NCBI RefSeq assembly: GCF_039645985.1
Contig: NZ_CP147919.1
Coordinates: 1,736,001 to 1,800,000, forward strand
Reading direction: 5' to 3'
Source of the DNA: Sulfurimonas sp. HSL3-7
GTDB taxonomy: Bacteria; Campylobacterota; Campylobacteria; Campylobacterales; Sulfurimonadaceae
DNA: 64,000 nucleotides
The notes beneath the pieces are model-generated. The model did not search any database and was not told where the DNA came from. It saw nothing but the letters and a program-made list of their open reading frames with translations. Of this stretch, positions 46,331 through 55,748 are shown piece after piece; position 1 is the stretch's first letter; the number at the start of each line of letters is the position of its first letter. Position numbers and translations under genes: made by a program.

Positions 46331-46382
46331 AAGAGACGCGTTGAGTTTTTAAGCCAGAAGTGCCGTAAATATTCAGCTGCGT

Positions 46383-46799
46383 CTAATAGCAGGCTTCTAC
46401 CTGGTAGGACCACTTCATCTCTTTCGCATTTTCGAGAAGACGGCTCTTTGCAAGCGTCTTGGCCGCTACACCGTCGATACTGTAAAACCATCCCATCTTA
46501 CCGCGTTCGCTTTTGATCTTGTCAATCGATCGGACAAATACGAAAGCACCGACCTTATGTGTTTTCACCTCGGCAACCTGCTGCAAAAGCTGTAGGGCGC
46601 TCATCCCCTCAACATATGAGGTTTTGACGCTTCTTGCGGGACGAAGCCCGCCGTAATCGATCTCGACCGTGATACTTTTTTGGGTTTCAAGGTGCGACGG
46701 TTTCGCTGTTTTATCAGGCGATGCGCAGAGCGCCGAAGGCAGAAGAACGAACAGTACCGAGGTGATCAATGCCCGGAGTAACGCGGTTGAAATACCCAT
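46383..46799 (-). CDS. Secreted DUF4430-domain protein
   Basis: The 138-residue protein has a signal peptide (residues 1-25) followed by a single DUF4430 domain, recognised by the VEGMSALQLLQQVAE stretch and KMGWFYSIDGVAA. This fold resembles the C-terminal domain of transcobalamin, but ligand binding is not established. AAGGAG precedes the ATG. It lies between convergent and same-strand genes without clear functional links. Confidence 0.75.
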   Translation of the reverse strand: MGISTALLRALITSVLFVLLPSALCASPDKTAKPSHLETQKSITVEIDYGGLRPARSVKTSYVEGMSALQLLQQVAEVKTHKVGAFVFVRSIDKIKSERGKMGWFYSIDGVAAKTLAKSRLLENAKEMKWSYQVEACY

Positions 46800-46891
46800 G
46801 ATCCACTCCTTCTCATCGACGGTGTCTATAATAAAGTGTTTTGATGGTTGCCGCTGTCTGTCAAGAGAGCGGCACGCTCTGGAGTAAAATG

Positions 46892-47602
46892 CTACTCTAT
46901 GTTGGTATAGACAGCCTGAACGTCTTCGTCGTCTTCAAGCTTGTCGATGATCTTCTGTACCTCTTCCATCTGCTCTTCGTTCAGGGAGATAGGCGTGTTG
47001 GCAATACGCTCGAGGGTCGCTTTTTTAAGCTCGATCCCCAGTTCGTCGAATTTCTGGCTCATGTTCCCGAAGTCCGTATAGTCGGCATGAACAATACACT
47101 CGCCCTCTTCCTCTTCGATCTCTTCAAGGCCGGCGTCGATGAGCTCAAGTTCCAGCTCTTCAACATCCATTCCTTCCGGAAGATCAAACTCGAAGATCGA
47201 TTTGCGCGAGAACATAAAGTCGAGTGAACCGTTGTTCAGCATCTCGCCGCCGTTTTTGTTGATGTGGTTCTTGACGTTGGCAACCGTACGGGTGTTGTTG
47301 TCCGTCAGACACTCGACGAAGATCAGTGAACCGTGCGGTCCTTTGCCCTCAAAGGTCACCTCAAGCATATCCTTGGCATCTTTGCCGATGGCACGTTTGA
47401 TCGCCGCTTCGATGTTGTCCTTGGGCATGTTCTCCGCTTTGGCGTTCAAGATCGCCGTACGGAGTTTCGGGTTCATGTCGGGATCGCCGCCGCCCTCTTT
47501 TGCCGCTTTTTCAATCGATTTTGCCAATTTTGGGAAAACACGGGACATGTTCCCCCAACGCTTCATCTTGGCTGCTTTACGGTATTCAAAGGCTCTACCC
47601 AT
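46892..47602 (-). CDS. YebC/PmpR family protein
   Basis: The 236 residues match the family from [20 protein letters not shown] onward, including DPDMNPKLR and [13 protein letters not shown]. YebC-type proteins have been described as transcriptional regulators and, more recently, as ribosome-associated factors that relieve stalling at proline-rich stretches. If the latter holds here it complements EF-P encoded at 7 kb; this is inference. It appears monocistronic. Confidence 0.95.
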   Translation of the reverse strand: MGRAFEYRKAAKMKRWGNMSRVFPKLAKSIEKAAKEGGGDPDMNPKLRTAILNAKAENMPKDNIEAAIKRAIGKDAKDMLEVTFEGKGPHGSLIFVECLTDNNTRTVANVKNHINKNGGEMLNNGSLDFMFSRKSIFEFDLPEGMDVEELELELIDAGLEEIEEEEGECIVHADYTDFGNMSQKFDELGIELKKATLERIANTPISLNEEQMEEVQKIIDKLEDDEDVQAVYTNIE

Positions 47603-47676
47603 GACAAACTCCTGCTAATAAATAATAATTGGCGCGATTATATTCAATCTTCTCTTTATTTTCTGTTTAGCCGGGT

Positions 47677-47871
47677 CTAATAGATCTCTTTGACCCGTCC
47701 GACTTCGCCGCTCATCAGACGGACTTTGATGCCGTGGGGGTGGCTGGCGGACTTGGTCAGGATATCACGGACGATGCCGTCGGTCAGGCGCCCAGTCTCC
47801 TGGTCCTGCTTGAGGACGATGGCAACGCTCATGCCGCTTCGGATGTTCCTGCGCTCTTTTCCGTCCATCAT
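47677..47871 (-). CDS. YwbE family protein
   Basis: This 64-residue protein matches the small YwbE family (RRNIRSGMSVAIVLKQDQETGRLTDGIVRDIL). It is predicted to be a compact beta-rich domain; function is unknown. The start codon overlaps the stop of the next gene upstream by 4 bp, so the two are coupled. Confidence 0.85.
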   Translation of the reverse strand: MMDGKERRNIRSGMSVAIVLKQDQETGRLTDGIVRDILTKSASHPHGIKVRLMSGEVGRVKEIY

Positions 47872-48368
47872 GACGCTTTCGGGGTGTAGCTGAGCACTTT
47901 TTTGACCGTATCGACCGAACAGAAAAAGAGCGCATCAAAAACAGGGTTGATGCGTGTCGTCTTTTTATCAACGATATCGAACGGATGCACTTTGAAGCCG
48001 TCACCGTCTTTGAGGTTTTTAGGCAGGACCTCGAACGTTATAGGCTGAAGCGTACGCAGAAGGTTCATCACCTTTTTATAGTTCTTATCATCTTCACCGG
48101 GAAGCAGGTTCCCGTTCTCGTTCTCAGTCACACGCACACTTGTAAGCAGCGTGAACTTGTCTTTGAAGATCACTTTGTTCCACTTTACAATACCGCGCGA
48201 GAAACGGAACTCCATATGTTTCGCCAGCAGCGGATGCGGTTTGGTCTTGCGGATAGCTTCGAGAAGCTGAAGAAAAAAGTTGGTGCCGCCGAAAGCGTCG
48301 GCACATTTGGTCAGTTGTCTGTGATAGGCGGCTTTTGCCGCATCGTCCATGTTGTTGAAGTCGCACAT
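47868..48368 (-). CDS. Hypothetical cytosolic protein upstream of ywbE
   Basis: This 166-residue protein has no signal or TM segment and no motif that I recognise. It contains GGTNFFLQLLEAIRKTKPH and a mixed alpha/beta pattern. The ATG at 48368 is chosen over a GTG two codons upstream because AAGGA lies 7 nt before it. It overlaps ywbE by 4 bp, so the pair is probably functionally linked. Confidence 0.7.
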   Translation of the reverse strand: MCDFNNMDDAAKAAYHRQLTKCADAFGGTNFFLQLLEAIRKTKPHPLLAKHMEFRFSRGIVKWNKVIFKDKFTLLTSVRVTENENGNLLPGEDDKNYKKVMNLLRTLQPITFEVLPKNLKDGDGFKVHPFDIVDKKTTRINPVFDALFFCSVDTVKKVLSYTPKAS

Positions 48369-48449
48369 AGGCACTTCCTTTTTGTAAATATAGACGTAAT
48401 TATAGTAGAAAAGAAAAATATCTGCATTTTTGCCCCGACCTCAGGCGGT

Positions 48450-49313
48450 TCACCCTTTCTGTCCCTGATAGCGCATGATAAAGATAAAGAGGCTCAGAGC
48501 GACGATCATAAGCGCCACCCCGGAAATAAGGTAAAAAGCGTAGATCATCTTGGAGTAGTCGCTCAGTGCGATCTTGAAGACCACCATCAAAGATTCTATG
48601 GAGAGCGCGATGATGATAGATGTCAAAAAGCGTGCCAGCAGGCGGTTTTCAAGATTGTTGCTGCGGCTGAGGCTCTTGTAGAAGACCTCATGTTCCAGGA
48701 TTGTCTTGGAGAGGTCGAAGATCGCCAGCCCCAGCGTCAGCGCGATGATGGAGCGGAAAAGACCGGCGAGCGTCTCTTTGTCCTGTTCGACGACCAGGGC
48801 CCACGCGATATAGATCGCATAGACGACCAGGGCGACCGAAAACCCTGCCAGTAAAAACCCGAAAAGGGCGTAAAAATAGCGCGTGTATTGGCCAAAGAGT
48901 TCATGCCCTTCAATAAGGGAAAGCTCTTTGAGCAGCTCGTAAAGCTCGAAGTCGTAGACAAGATACTCCGACTTCAGACGCACGACGATCGTAATATAGA
49001 GCGTTCCGCTCATTGAGTTGACATAGGCGTTGGAGATATAGATATTGTCTTCTCTGAACTGGACACGTCCGAGCAGATAGGATTTGTCCAAGCCCAAAGC
49101 GCTGCTGTCGGAGCCGTCTTCCGTATACATCGGCGTCGACTGTTTGTTGTTCGCATTGATTTTGTAGGTGGCTTTCAGTGCAGGAAACATGGCAAAGATG
49201 GACTTCTCTTTCATCATGTCGTACTGGTCAAGATCAATATTGGCTATCATCGACGTCAACGAATTCTCGATAAAAACACGTTGTTTTTTATAGATGGCGA
49301 CCGTCTCTTTCAT
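48450..49313 (-). CDS. PDC sensor-like membrane protein
   Basis: The 287-residue protein begins with an ~140-residue soluble region whose pattern (TSMIANIDLDQYD, ALKATYKIN, LLGRVQFREDNIYISNAYVNSMSG, TLYITIVVRL) resembles PDC/Cache sensors, though no N-terminal TM or signal is evident. Four hydrophobic segments follow (about residues 148-172, 188-205, 226-245 and 255-280). No kinase, cyclase or methyl-accepting output domain is attached. The ATG at 49313 has GAGG 5 nt upstream. Function unknown. Confidence 0.65.
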   Translation of the reverse strand: MKETVAIYKKQRVFIENSLTSMIANIDLDQYDMMKEKSIFAMFPALKATYKINANNKQSTPMYTEDGSDSSALGLDKSYLLGRVQFREDNIYISNAYVNSMSGTLYITIVVRLKSEYLVYDFELYELLKELSLIEGHELFGQYTRYFYALFGFLLAGFSVALVVYAIYIAWALVVEQDKETLAGLFRSIIALTLGLAIFDLSKTILEHEVFYKSLSRSNNLENRLLARFLTSIIIALSIESLMVVFKIALSDYSKMIYAFYLISGVALMIVALSLFIFIMRYQGQKG

Positions 49314-49609
49314 CACTACCTCGATTCAAACATCAGCACATGTTTCAAACAAGGAAGTTTTCTACTATAGCACCGGAGAACCCAAACAAAGTTGCAAAAA
49401 AAAGATTAGTTCCAAATCATAATCTGTAGAAGAAAAGGCGAGAACCACCGGTATTCGACTTTGAGCTTAAAAACACTCTTGTTAAGATCCATGATTATCG
49501 CTACAGTCAAAGCATTGTAATGTATTAAAATCGGTTCTTTGCCTGTTTTTTTAACAGATTAAGTCCGCCTACTTCTCTCGACAGAGACCTAAACGCTATC
49601 GAGTCATAG
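49314..49609. other. Gene-free 296-bp interval before the FIST kinase
   Basis: I see no convincing ORF or RNA gene. The DNA is AT-rich with A and T runs. Apart from promoter elements at its right end I find nothing to annotate. Confidence 0.5.
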
Positions 49610-49615
49610 TATAAT
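49610..49615 (+). promoter_or_regulatory. -10 box of FIST kinase gene, likely leaderless start
   Basis: TATAAT is followed by exactly 6 nt and the ATG at 49622. No Shine-Dalgarno is present. Confidence 0.5.
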
Positions 49616-49621
49616 TACACG

Positions 49622-51571
49622 ATGAAAAGTGAAACATATACCGACCCTGACCTTATCTCTACTGATTTTTGCAAAGCACGGGAAGTCCTGGTTCAAGTTT
49701 TTACCTCTCTTAACACTGCCAAAGAGATCAACGATCTTATAGATCGGATCAAAGCACGTGTTCCCCATGCCAAGATACTCGGGGCGACCGCCGGAGCCAA
49801 GATCCAGGCAGGACGGCTTAGCTACCAGCAGACCCTGCTGACGGTCAGCACCTTCTGCTGTTCCGAGGTACATACCGGGATCGTCTTCTCCAACAAAAAT
49901 CTTTTTGAAGACGCCTTCGATCTGACACGCAGACTCCGAAACAGCTCCGTAATGCCGCCCAAAGCGGCCATCGTCTTTTCCGAAGGGCTCCGTATTGACG
50001 GGGAGGTCCTGCTTCGGGGGATCTCGGAGGTAGAACCGAATCTGCTCATAGCCGGCGGAATGGCATCGGACGACCACCGTTTCAAAGAGACCTTTGTCTT
50101 CACCGAAGAGGGGTGCACCAACAGCGGCTTTGCAATCGCACTGCTGTTCGGGGAGGCCCTGAAAGTCTATAACAGTTTCAACTTCAACTGGGTCGGTCTG
50201 GGTCGAACGTTCAAGGTCACGAAGTCCAGGGGCAACCGTGTCTGGGAACTCGACCATACGCCGATCATCGAGATCTACAAACGCTACCTCGGCGACCAGA
50301 TCGCCCAGATGCTCCCCGATATCGGCCTGGAATTTCCGATGATCATCACCGATAAGGCGATGCCGGTCGCCCGCGCCGTTATGGTGAAACATGATGACGG
50401 CTCGCTCAGCTTCGCAGGCTCCATCGAAGAAGGAACAATGCTCCAATTCGGTTTCGGCGACAGTGAGGGGATTATGGCCGGTGCCAATGTGGATGAAGAG
50501 TATTTTATCGACAAACCGGTCGAATCCCTCTTTGCCTACAGCTGCATCGCCCGCCTTTCACTGGTGGGAGATGACATCGAGCAGGAGACGCTCCAGCTTC
50601 AGCGCTTCGCCATGACAAACGGTTTTTACACCTACGGGGAGTTCTACCATGCACCGTGCGAAAAGTGCAACCTCTTTTTAAACCAGACGATGACCGTCCT
50701 GGGGCTGAGCGAAGGAGAAATACCCCCTCTTCGGATCAATCCGTTAGAGCACAAACATCATGCCCGCACCTCCCTGCACTCGAGTGCGATGAGCCATTTC
50801 GTTCAGCAGATCACCGCGGACATGGAGAAAGCGATCGAGGCCGAAAAGCAGAGCAAAGAGATCATGCTGCACCAGTCGCGCCAGGCGACTATCGGCGAGA
50901 CGATCGAGATCATCGCCCACCAGTGGCGCCAGCCGCTCAATATCATCGCCCTTGCGCTTCAGGACATCTACATCAAAGGGGAGCTCTCACTGCTCACACC
51001 GGAGCTTCTGGAAGCACAGTATGAGAAAGCGAATTCGGCACTGCAGTATCTCTCCCAGACGATCGATGATTTCCGCGATTTCATGCGTCCAGAAAATGGG
51101 CTCAATACATTTGCTCTTGAAAGCGTGCTCAATGAGACCTCCGTTCTTGTTACAGGCCTGCTGAAAAAGCATCATATAACCCTTGACAATCAAGCCCGAC
51201 CGAACCTGATAATACACAACCGGAAAAATGCGCTCCTGCAGATTCTGCTGATTCTGGTTTACAATGCGATCGACGCGATCTCTGAACATCGCAGCAGTGA
51301 CGGGCGCATCAGCATCTCGGCCATACACCAGAATGACGAGATCGTGCTGGAGATCAGTGATAACGGCGGAGGTATTCCCCAGAAGAACCTGACCAATGTC
51401 TTTGAGCCCTACTTCACAACAAAAGGGAAAAAACACGGTACGGGAATGGGGCTCTATATCGCTTCGAGCCTCGCCAAACATTATCTTCAGGGAGACCTTT
51501 CTGTCCTCAACAGAGAAGAAGGCGCCTGCTTTACCCTTCGCATCGCCACATCCCTGGACCTTGACCGATAG
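49622..51571 (+). CDS. FIST-domain sensor histidine kinase
   Basis: The 649-residue protein is soluble. It has FIST-N (about residues 25-215) and FIST-C (about 225-370) sensory domains, a short coiled linker, then a histidine kinase. The phosphoacceptor is H433 in IIAHQWRQPLN, a box typical of Campylobacterota kinases. The ATPase domain has the N box (VYNAIDAI), G1 (ISDNGGGIP) and G2 (KKHGTGMGLY). FIST domains are proposed to bind small molecules such as amino acids. No response regulator gene is adjacent, so its partner is unknown. It is convergent with the CBS-antiporter-ATPase transcript. Confidence 0.92.
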   Translation: MKSETYTDPDLISTDFCKAREVLVQVFTSLNTAKEINDLIDRIKARVPHAKILGATAGAKIQAGRLSYQQTLLTVSTFCCSEVHTGIVFSNKNLFEDAFDLTRRLRNSSVMPPKAAIVFSEGLRIDGEVLLRGISEVEPNLLIAGGMASDDHRFKETFVFTEEGCTNSGFAIALLFGEALKVYNSFNFNWVGLGRTFKVTKSRGNRVWELDHTPIIEIYKRYLGDQIAQMLPDIGLEFPMIITDKAMPVARAVMVKHDDGSLSFAGSIEEGTMLQFGFGDSEGIMAGANVDEEYFIDKPVESLFAYSCIARLSLVGDDIEQETLQLQRFAMTNGFYTYGEFYHAPCEKCNLFLNQTMTVLGLSEGEIPPLRINPLEHKHHARTSLHSSAMSHFVQQITADMEKAIEAEKQSKEIMLHQSRQATIGETIEIIAHQWRQPLNIIALALQDIYIKGELSLLTPELLEAQYEKANSALQYLSQTIDDFRDFMRPENGLNTFALESVLNETSVLVTGLLKKHHITLDNQARPNLIIHNRKNALLQILLILVYNAIDAISEHRSSDGRISISAIHQNDEIVLEISDNGGGIPQKNLTNVFEPYFTTKGKKHGTGMGLYIASSLAKHYLQGDLSVLNREEGACFTLRIATSLDLDR

Positions 51572-51587
51572 CCCATTCTCTTAGGTG

Positions 51588-52070
51588 TTACGGCAGAATA
51601 TTCAGCCGGTCCCTTCCGGTCTTGTGCATATAGTACTCGATCATATCGACAATCGTAATGTCGCCGAGTATCTCGCCCTCTTCCGACAGAACCGGAATCT
51701 CGTCCGCCTTGTATTTGATCATACGCTGCAGGACGATTTCATAATCTTCATCTAACAAAGCGGCACACTTCTCCTTTTTGATGAAATCTTTTGCGTATTC
51801 GGAGGTGACGATCCTGATGAGCGCCCGTGAATCAAATCTCGGTTCATGGTAGTGGAACAGGACATGCTGCGAGATGTCGTTGACATCGATGACGCCCAAA
51901 AATCTATTGTCGGCGTCAACAGCATAGAGGACCCGGGAGTGTCTTGAACACTCGAACGCATCGATCAGTTCATCAAGCCTGGCCGTTTCCATGACAGTCG
52001 GCAGGGTGCGCTCTTTGATCCTCGCCAGCACATCCCTGATGCAGTTCGTTTTACTGTGCTCTCCATTCAT
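51588..52070 (-). CDS. Tandem CBS-domain protein
   Basis: The 160 residues consist of two CBS motifs (about residues 15-75 and 95-155), including LGVIDVNDI and DEIPVLSEEGEILGDITIVDMIEYY. CBS pairs bind adenine nucleotides and often regulate channels or transporters. It starts just after the CPA2 antiporter gene (3 bp gap) with AAAGGA before the ATG, so a regulatory link to that transporter or to energy status is a reasonable inference. Confidence 0.9.
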   Translation of the reverse strand: MNGEHSKTNCIRDVLARIKERTLPTVMETARLDELIDAFECSRHSRVLYAVDADNRFLGVIDVNDISQHVLFHYHEPRFDSRALIRIVTSEYAKDFIKKEKCAALLDEDYEIVLQRMIKYKADEIPVLSEEGEILGDITIVDMIEYYMHKTGRDRLNILP

Positions 52071-52073
52071 CTG

Positions 52074-53327
52074 CTATCCTTTCTTTTGACTTGTTTCTAT
52101 CTCGCCGGCTTTCTTCAGTGCAAATTTCGTCGCGACAGGCCCTACAAGTTCAAAAAGTACGGAGGTCGCCGTTATCGTGATCAAGATAGCCGTTCCGATA
52201 GCCGCTGCATCGGCGATCTGATACTCTTCGGCCAGTTTGGCAAGTTCGTTTTTGGCCATAAAGCCCAGACCGATCGCCAGCCCCGCCTGCGACAGGATTC
52301 CGAAACCGAGATAATTCCTGATCTTTTTCTCCATGCCTCCAATCGCACTGCCGAGGTAGGCCCCTCCGACCAGACCGAAAGAGCGTCCAGCGATGTAGAC
52401 TGTTCCCAAAAGGCCGATCGACGGGAGCAGCCAGATCTCCACATGCAGGCCTGCCACCAGGAAAAAAAGGACGAAGATCAGCGGCAGAACCGTGTCGATC
52501 GCAAGCCGGACCTTCTGTATCATGTAGGGGTGGCTGAGATTGGTCAGGATGATGCCGGCCATCATGTTGGTCAGTATCAGAGAGCCGTGAAACTGCAGGG
52601 AGAGGCCGCTCAAAAGCAGAACCGTTGCGAAGACCAGAATGAACATCTTTCCGTTTTCACCGAGTTTCTCCGCCAGACGGATAAAGAACCATCCCGCCAC
52701 GGCGCCGGCTGCGATGCTCAGGGCTATTTCGGCCAACGGTTCCCATACCTCAAATGTGATGAGGGCACCCTCTCCCGCGACACGCGAGACCAGCACCGCT
52801 TTCGCAAAAGTGAGGGCAAAGCCGAAAATGATGACCCCCAGGGCATCATCGAAACCGACCACGGCGTAGAGGGCTTTGGTCATCGGCCCCTTGGCTTTGT
52901 ACTCCTTGATCACGGCAACAGTGCCTGCCGGGGCGCTTGCCGGGGCGATGGAAGCAAACAGAATGGAAAGGACCAGATCCTGCGAAAAGAGGTATACCGA
53001 GAGGAATACCAGCAGAAATGCACCGAACGATTCGGCCAGGATGACGGAAACGATGCCGAAACCGAGCCGCTTCAACGAAGCGAAATCCAGTTCCGTTCCG
53101 ATGGAAAACGCGACGATCCCCAGGCCGATGTCGATGATGAACGAAAGGCCCTCGAGCGTTTTGTGGTCAAGCAGGTTCAGCATCGAGGGTCCCAGAACGA
53201 TGCCGGTGACCAGATAGCCGATGATCATCGGCAGTCGGAAGAAGCGTGCCCCCTGGCCGATATAGAATGCGAGAAGGACCGAACAGCCCAGAAAGAGTAT
53301 CGGATTGATATCGGAAAGAAAACTCAT
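52074..53327 (-). CDS. CPA2-family monovalent cation/proton antiporter
   Basis: The 417-residue polytopic protein (about 12 TM segments) resembles Kef/NapA-type antiporters. It has GYLVTGIVLGP near the N-terminus, AFSIGTELDF, ASIAPASAPAGT, and a paired-Asp site in VVGFDDALGVI that in electrogenic members binds the transported cation. A C-terminal NAD-binding (TrkA-N) domain is absent. It lies 50 bp downstream of atpG on the same strand and 3 bp before the CBS gene. Exchange of Na+ or K+ for H+ would complement a cation-linked ATPase, which is inference. Confidence 0.88.
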   Translation of the reverse strand: MSFLSDINPILFLGCSVLLAFYIGQGARFFRLPMIIGYLVTGIVLGPSMLNLLDHKTLEGLSFIIDIGLGIVAFSIGTELDFASLKRLGFGIVSVILAESFGAFLLVFLSVYLFSQDLVLSILFASIAPASAPAGTVAVIKEYKAKGPMTKALYAVVGFDDALGVIIFGFALTFAKAVLVSRVAGEGALITFEVWEPLAEIALSIAAGAVAGWFFIRLAEKLGENGKMFILVFATVLLLSGLSLQFHGSLILTNMMAGIILTNLSHPYMIQKVRLAIDTVLPLIFVLFFLVAGLHVEIWLLPSIGLLGTVYIAGRSFGLVGGAYLGSAIGGMEKKIRNYLGFGILSQAGLAIGLGFMAKNELAKLAEEYQIADAAAIGTAILITITATSVLFELVGPVATKFALKKAGEIETSQKKG

Positions 53328-53376
53328 CTCCCCTCCATCCGGGCCGTGTTGTCACGGTATGATACTACTGACCGCA

Positions 53377-54237
53377 TTACAGCTGCGCCTCTTTTTTCAT
53401 CATCGAGCGGTAGGTGTTGACGATCTCCAGCAGCTCCTGCGTGATCTCTTGCTGGCGAAGGGCATTGAGTTCAAGCCGCATCAGCTGGTCACTCTCTTTG
53501 ATCGCGTTGGCGGCATGGATCATGCTGTTGAGCCGTTCCTGGTTTTCACTGGCAACTGATTCGAGAAATGCCCTGTAACAGGAGGTGTAAAGGTACTCTT
53601 TGATCATGACATTGAGTATCTCATGCCCCTCAAGATACAAGAGGGGCTCTTTTTTTATCGACTTTTTGTGGAACTTTGAAAAATCGGGCGGCAGGACCTT
53701 TTTGTTGACGACATCATAACCCCCCTCATCGTTATGTTTCGCATAGACCAGGTGCAAAATACCCAGATGCTCTTTCGTCACCAGTTCATTGAGGTAGGCG
53801 GAGAGTTCTATTGTATAGGTGTCGATGGCTTCGACATTAGAGGCCCCTTTGAGGTACCGGCTGCAGACGGTCTTGCGTGCTTTGGCCTCCTCGGCGCCCT
53901 TTTCGCCTATGATGACGGTCCTCTGCCCTTCTTTGGGAAGCGTGCTGAAAAAATCAAGGATCCTCTCATTGAAAAAACCGCAAAGCCCCTCTTCGGAGAG
54001 GAAGAGAACATAGATCGTCCTGCCGGGGAGGGTCTCGCCGATCTCCGACAGATTCGGAAAAAGCGTGACAATGTCCCCTACCGAGTCCTCAATGCTCCTT
54101 TGATAGGTACGCAGGTAGGGAAGCTTGTGTATTGCGCTCTGTACATTGAAGTTGGCAAATGCTTTCATCGATGAGACGATCTCTTCGATCTCTTTGATGC
54201 TTTTGAGTTTCTTTGTCAGAGACAGAGAGCTGCTCAT
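53377..54237 (-). CDS. atpG: N-ATPase gamma subunit
   Basis: The gamma subunit is the central rotor shaft. This 286-residue version keeps the N- and C-terminal coiled-coil helices (LKSIKEIEEIVSSMKAFA and LRQQEITQELLEIVNTYRSMM, the latter only partly quoted) around a Rossmann-like middle domain. Similarity to ordinary F1 gamma is limited, as expected for N-ATPases. The ATG at 54237 overlaps the atpA stop by 4 bp (ATGA) and is preferred over a GTG 9 nt upstream. It is the last ATPase gene of the minus-strand half. Confidence 0.88.
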   Translation of the reverse strand: MSSSLSLTKKLKSIKEIEEIVSSMKAFANFNVQSAIHKLPYLRTYQRSIEDSVGDIVTLFPNLSEIGETLPGRTIYVLFLSEEGLCGFFNERILDFFSTLPKEGQRTVIIGEKGAEEAKARKTVCSRYLKGASNVEAIDTYTIELSAYLNELVTKEHLGILHLVYAKHNDEGGYDVVNKKVLPPDFSKFHKKSIKKEPLLYLEGHEILNVMIKEYLYTSCYRAFLESVASENQERLNSMIHAANAIKESDQLMRLELNALRQQEITQELLEIVNTYRSMMKKEAQL

Positions 54238-55748
54238 CGGTGCCACACTTTTAAAAAGTCGTCCGCAGTGGCCCGCAGGCGTTCGATCAACGCCTCATCG
54301 ATCTCTTTTGTCACTTCGATCGCGTTCAGGATCTCCGGCGCCTCTTTTTTAATGTGACGTATGAATTTGTCTATAAAAATATCTATCTCCGTCAGAGGCA
54401 GCTGCTGAAGGTATCCCTCATTGCTCAAAAAGAAGATGACAACCTCTTCAGGCATCGCGATATGTTCGAAACGCTTCTGTTTCAGTGCGACCCGCAGTGC
54501 CCGTCCTCTGTCGATCAGTTTCTGCGTCTGCGGCTCCACCTTGGCACCGAACTTGGTAAAGACCTCCACTTCGAGAAACTGGGAGTAGTCGAGTTTGAGT
54601 TTTGCGGCCATCTTTTTCAGCGCCGGAGGCTGCGCCTTGCTCCCGATACGCGACACCGAGCGGCCGATGTCGATGGCGGGAAGAAACCCTTTGTTGAACA
54701 GCTCTCTCTCCAGGTAGATCTGGCCGTCCGTTATCGATATGAGATTGGTGGGGATATAGTCCGATAGCCTTCCCGCCTGCGTTTCGATGATCGGAAGCGC
54801 GGTGATGGAGCCCCCTTTGAACTTGTCGTCCCTTTTCCCTGCCCGCTCCAGAAGGCGCGAATGGATAAAAAAGATGTCCCCGGGATAGGCTTCGCGTCCG
54901 GGCGGTATTTCGAGAAGCAGCGAGATGCTTCTGTAGGCATCGGCATGTTTGGTGAGATCATCATAGACGATCAGCACATCTTTGCCCTGGTCCCTGAAGT
55001 ATTCGGCGATGGCACATCCGGAATACGGGGCGATGAACTTCATGCCGGCAGATGCATCTGCCGATGCTGCGACCACCACCGTATGCGAAAGGGCACCGCC
55101 CTGTTTCAGATCGTTGATCACCCGGGCGATCTGCGTTTTCCGCTGTCCGACAGAGACATAGACACAGAGAACATCTTTCCCCTTCTGATTGATGATCGTA
55201 TCGACTGCCAGTGCGGTCTTTCCCAGTGAAGAGTCCGAAATAATTAGCTCCCGCTGCCCCTTTCCGATGGGGATCATTGCGTCTATGATCTTGATACCGG
55301 TATAGAGCGGTTCTTTGACAAAGTCTCTTTCCATCAGCGCTACGGCCTGCTGTTCGATCGGATAGTGCTCTTTTGTCGCTATCGGCTGTTGTTCGTCCAG
55401 CATACAGACAAGCGGATCGACCACTTTTCCCAGCAGTTCATACCCGACAGGTATCGAGACGCTCCGGTTGGTGTAGCGGACACGGTCTTTGACGTTGAGC
55501 CGCGTATACTCGCCCAGTACGATGGCCTGAACCGACTCCTGTTTGATGTTGAGTGCCAATGCGAAGAGGTTGTAGGGGAGTTCCAGTAGCTCGAAATAGC
55601 CGACATGGGGAAGCTCTTTAACCTCGATGATGCCGTCACTGATATTGGCGATATACCCCTCTTCCTGCGCACTGAAGAGCTGTCTCTCTTTCTCCGCCGC
55701 ATGATAGAGGGTTTTAAACGTCTCCTCGACAAATTTTTTTCTGTCCAT
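54234..55748 (-). CDS. atpA: N-ATPase alpha subunit
   Basis: The 504-residue protein is the non-catalytic nucleotide-binding subunit of F1. It has the beta-barrel, nucleotide-binding and C-terminal domains, with GKGQRELII just before the P-loop. The P-loop itself reads SDSSLGKT (residues 171-178) where most F1 alpha subunits have GDRQTGKT, so the first Gly is Ser while Gly-Lys-Thr are kept. ISITDGQIYLE and the Arg finger region SVSRIGSKAQ are present. It starts directly after atpF and is coupled to atpG. Confidence 0.94.
   Translation of the reverse strand: MDRKKFVEETFKTLYHAAEKERQLFSAQEEGYIANISDGIIEVKELPHVGYFELLELPYNLFALALNIKQESVQAIVLGEYTRLNVKDRVRYTNRSVSIPVGYELLGKVVDPLVCMLDEQQPIATKEHYPIEQQAVALMERDFVKEPLYTGIKIIDAMIPIGKGQRELIISDSSLGKTALAVDTIINQKGKDVLCVYVSVGQRKTQIARVINDLKQGGALSHTVVVAASADASAGMKFIAPYSGCAIAEYFRDQGKDVLIVYDDLTKHADAYRSISLLLEIPPGREAYPGDIFFIHSRLLERAGKRDDKFKGGSITALPIIETQAGRLSDYIPTNLISITDGQIYLERELFNKGFLPAIDIGRSVSRIGSKAQPPALKKMAAKLKLDYSQFLEVEVFTKFGAKVEPQTQKLIDRGRALRVALKQKRFEHIAMPEEVVIFFLSNEGYLQQLPLTEIDIFIDKFIRHIKKEAPEILNAIEVTKEIDEALIERLRATADDFLKVWHR

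Noticed and set aside
46849-46874. TGCCGCT/AGCGGCA hairpin after yebC as a Rho-independent terminator
   Set aside because: A 7-bp stem is present, but the minus strand continues without a U-run.
52056-53420. 454-residue plus-strand ORF opposite the CPA2 antiporter
   Set aside because: Antisense shadow of a strongly supported membrane protein; highly polar and unlike any known fold.
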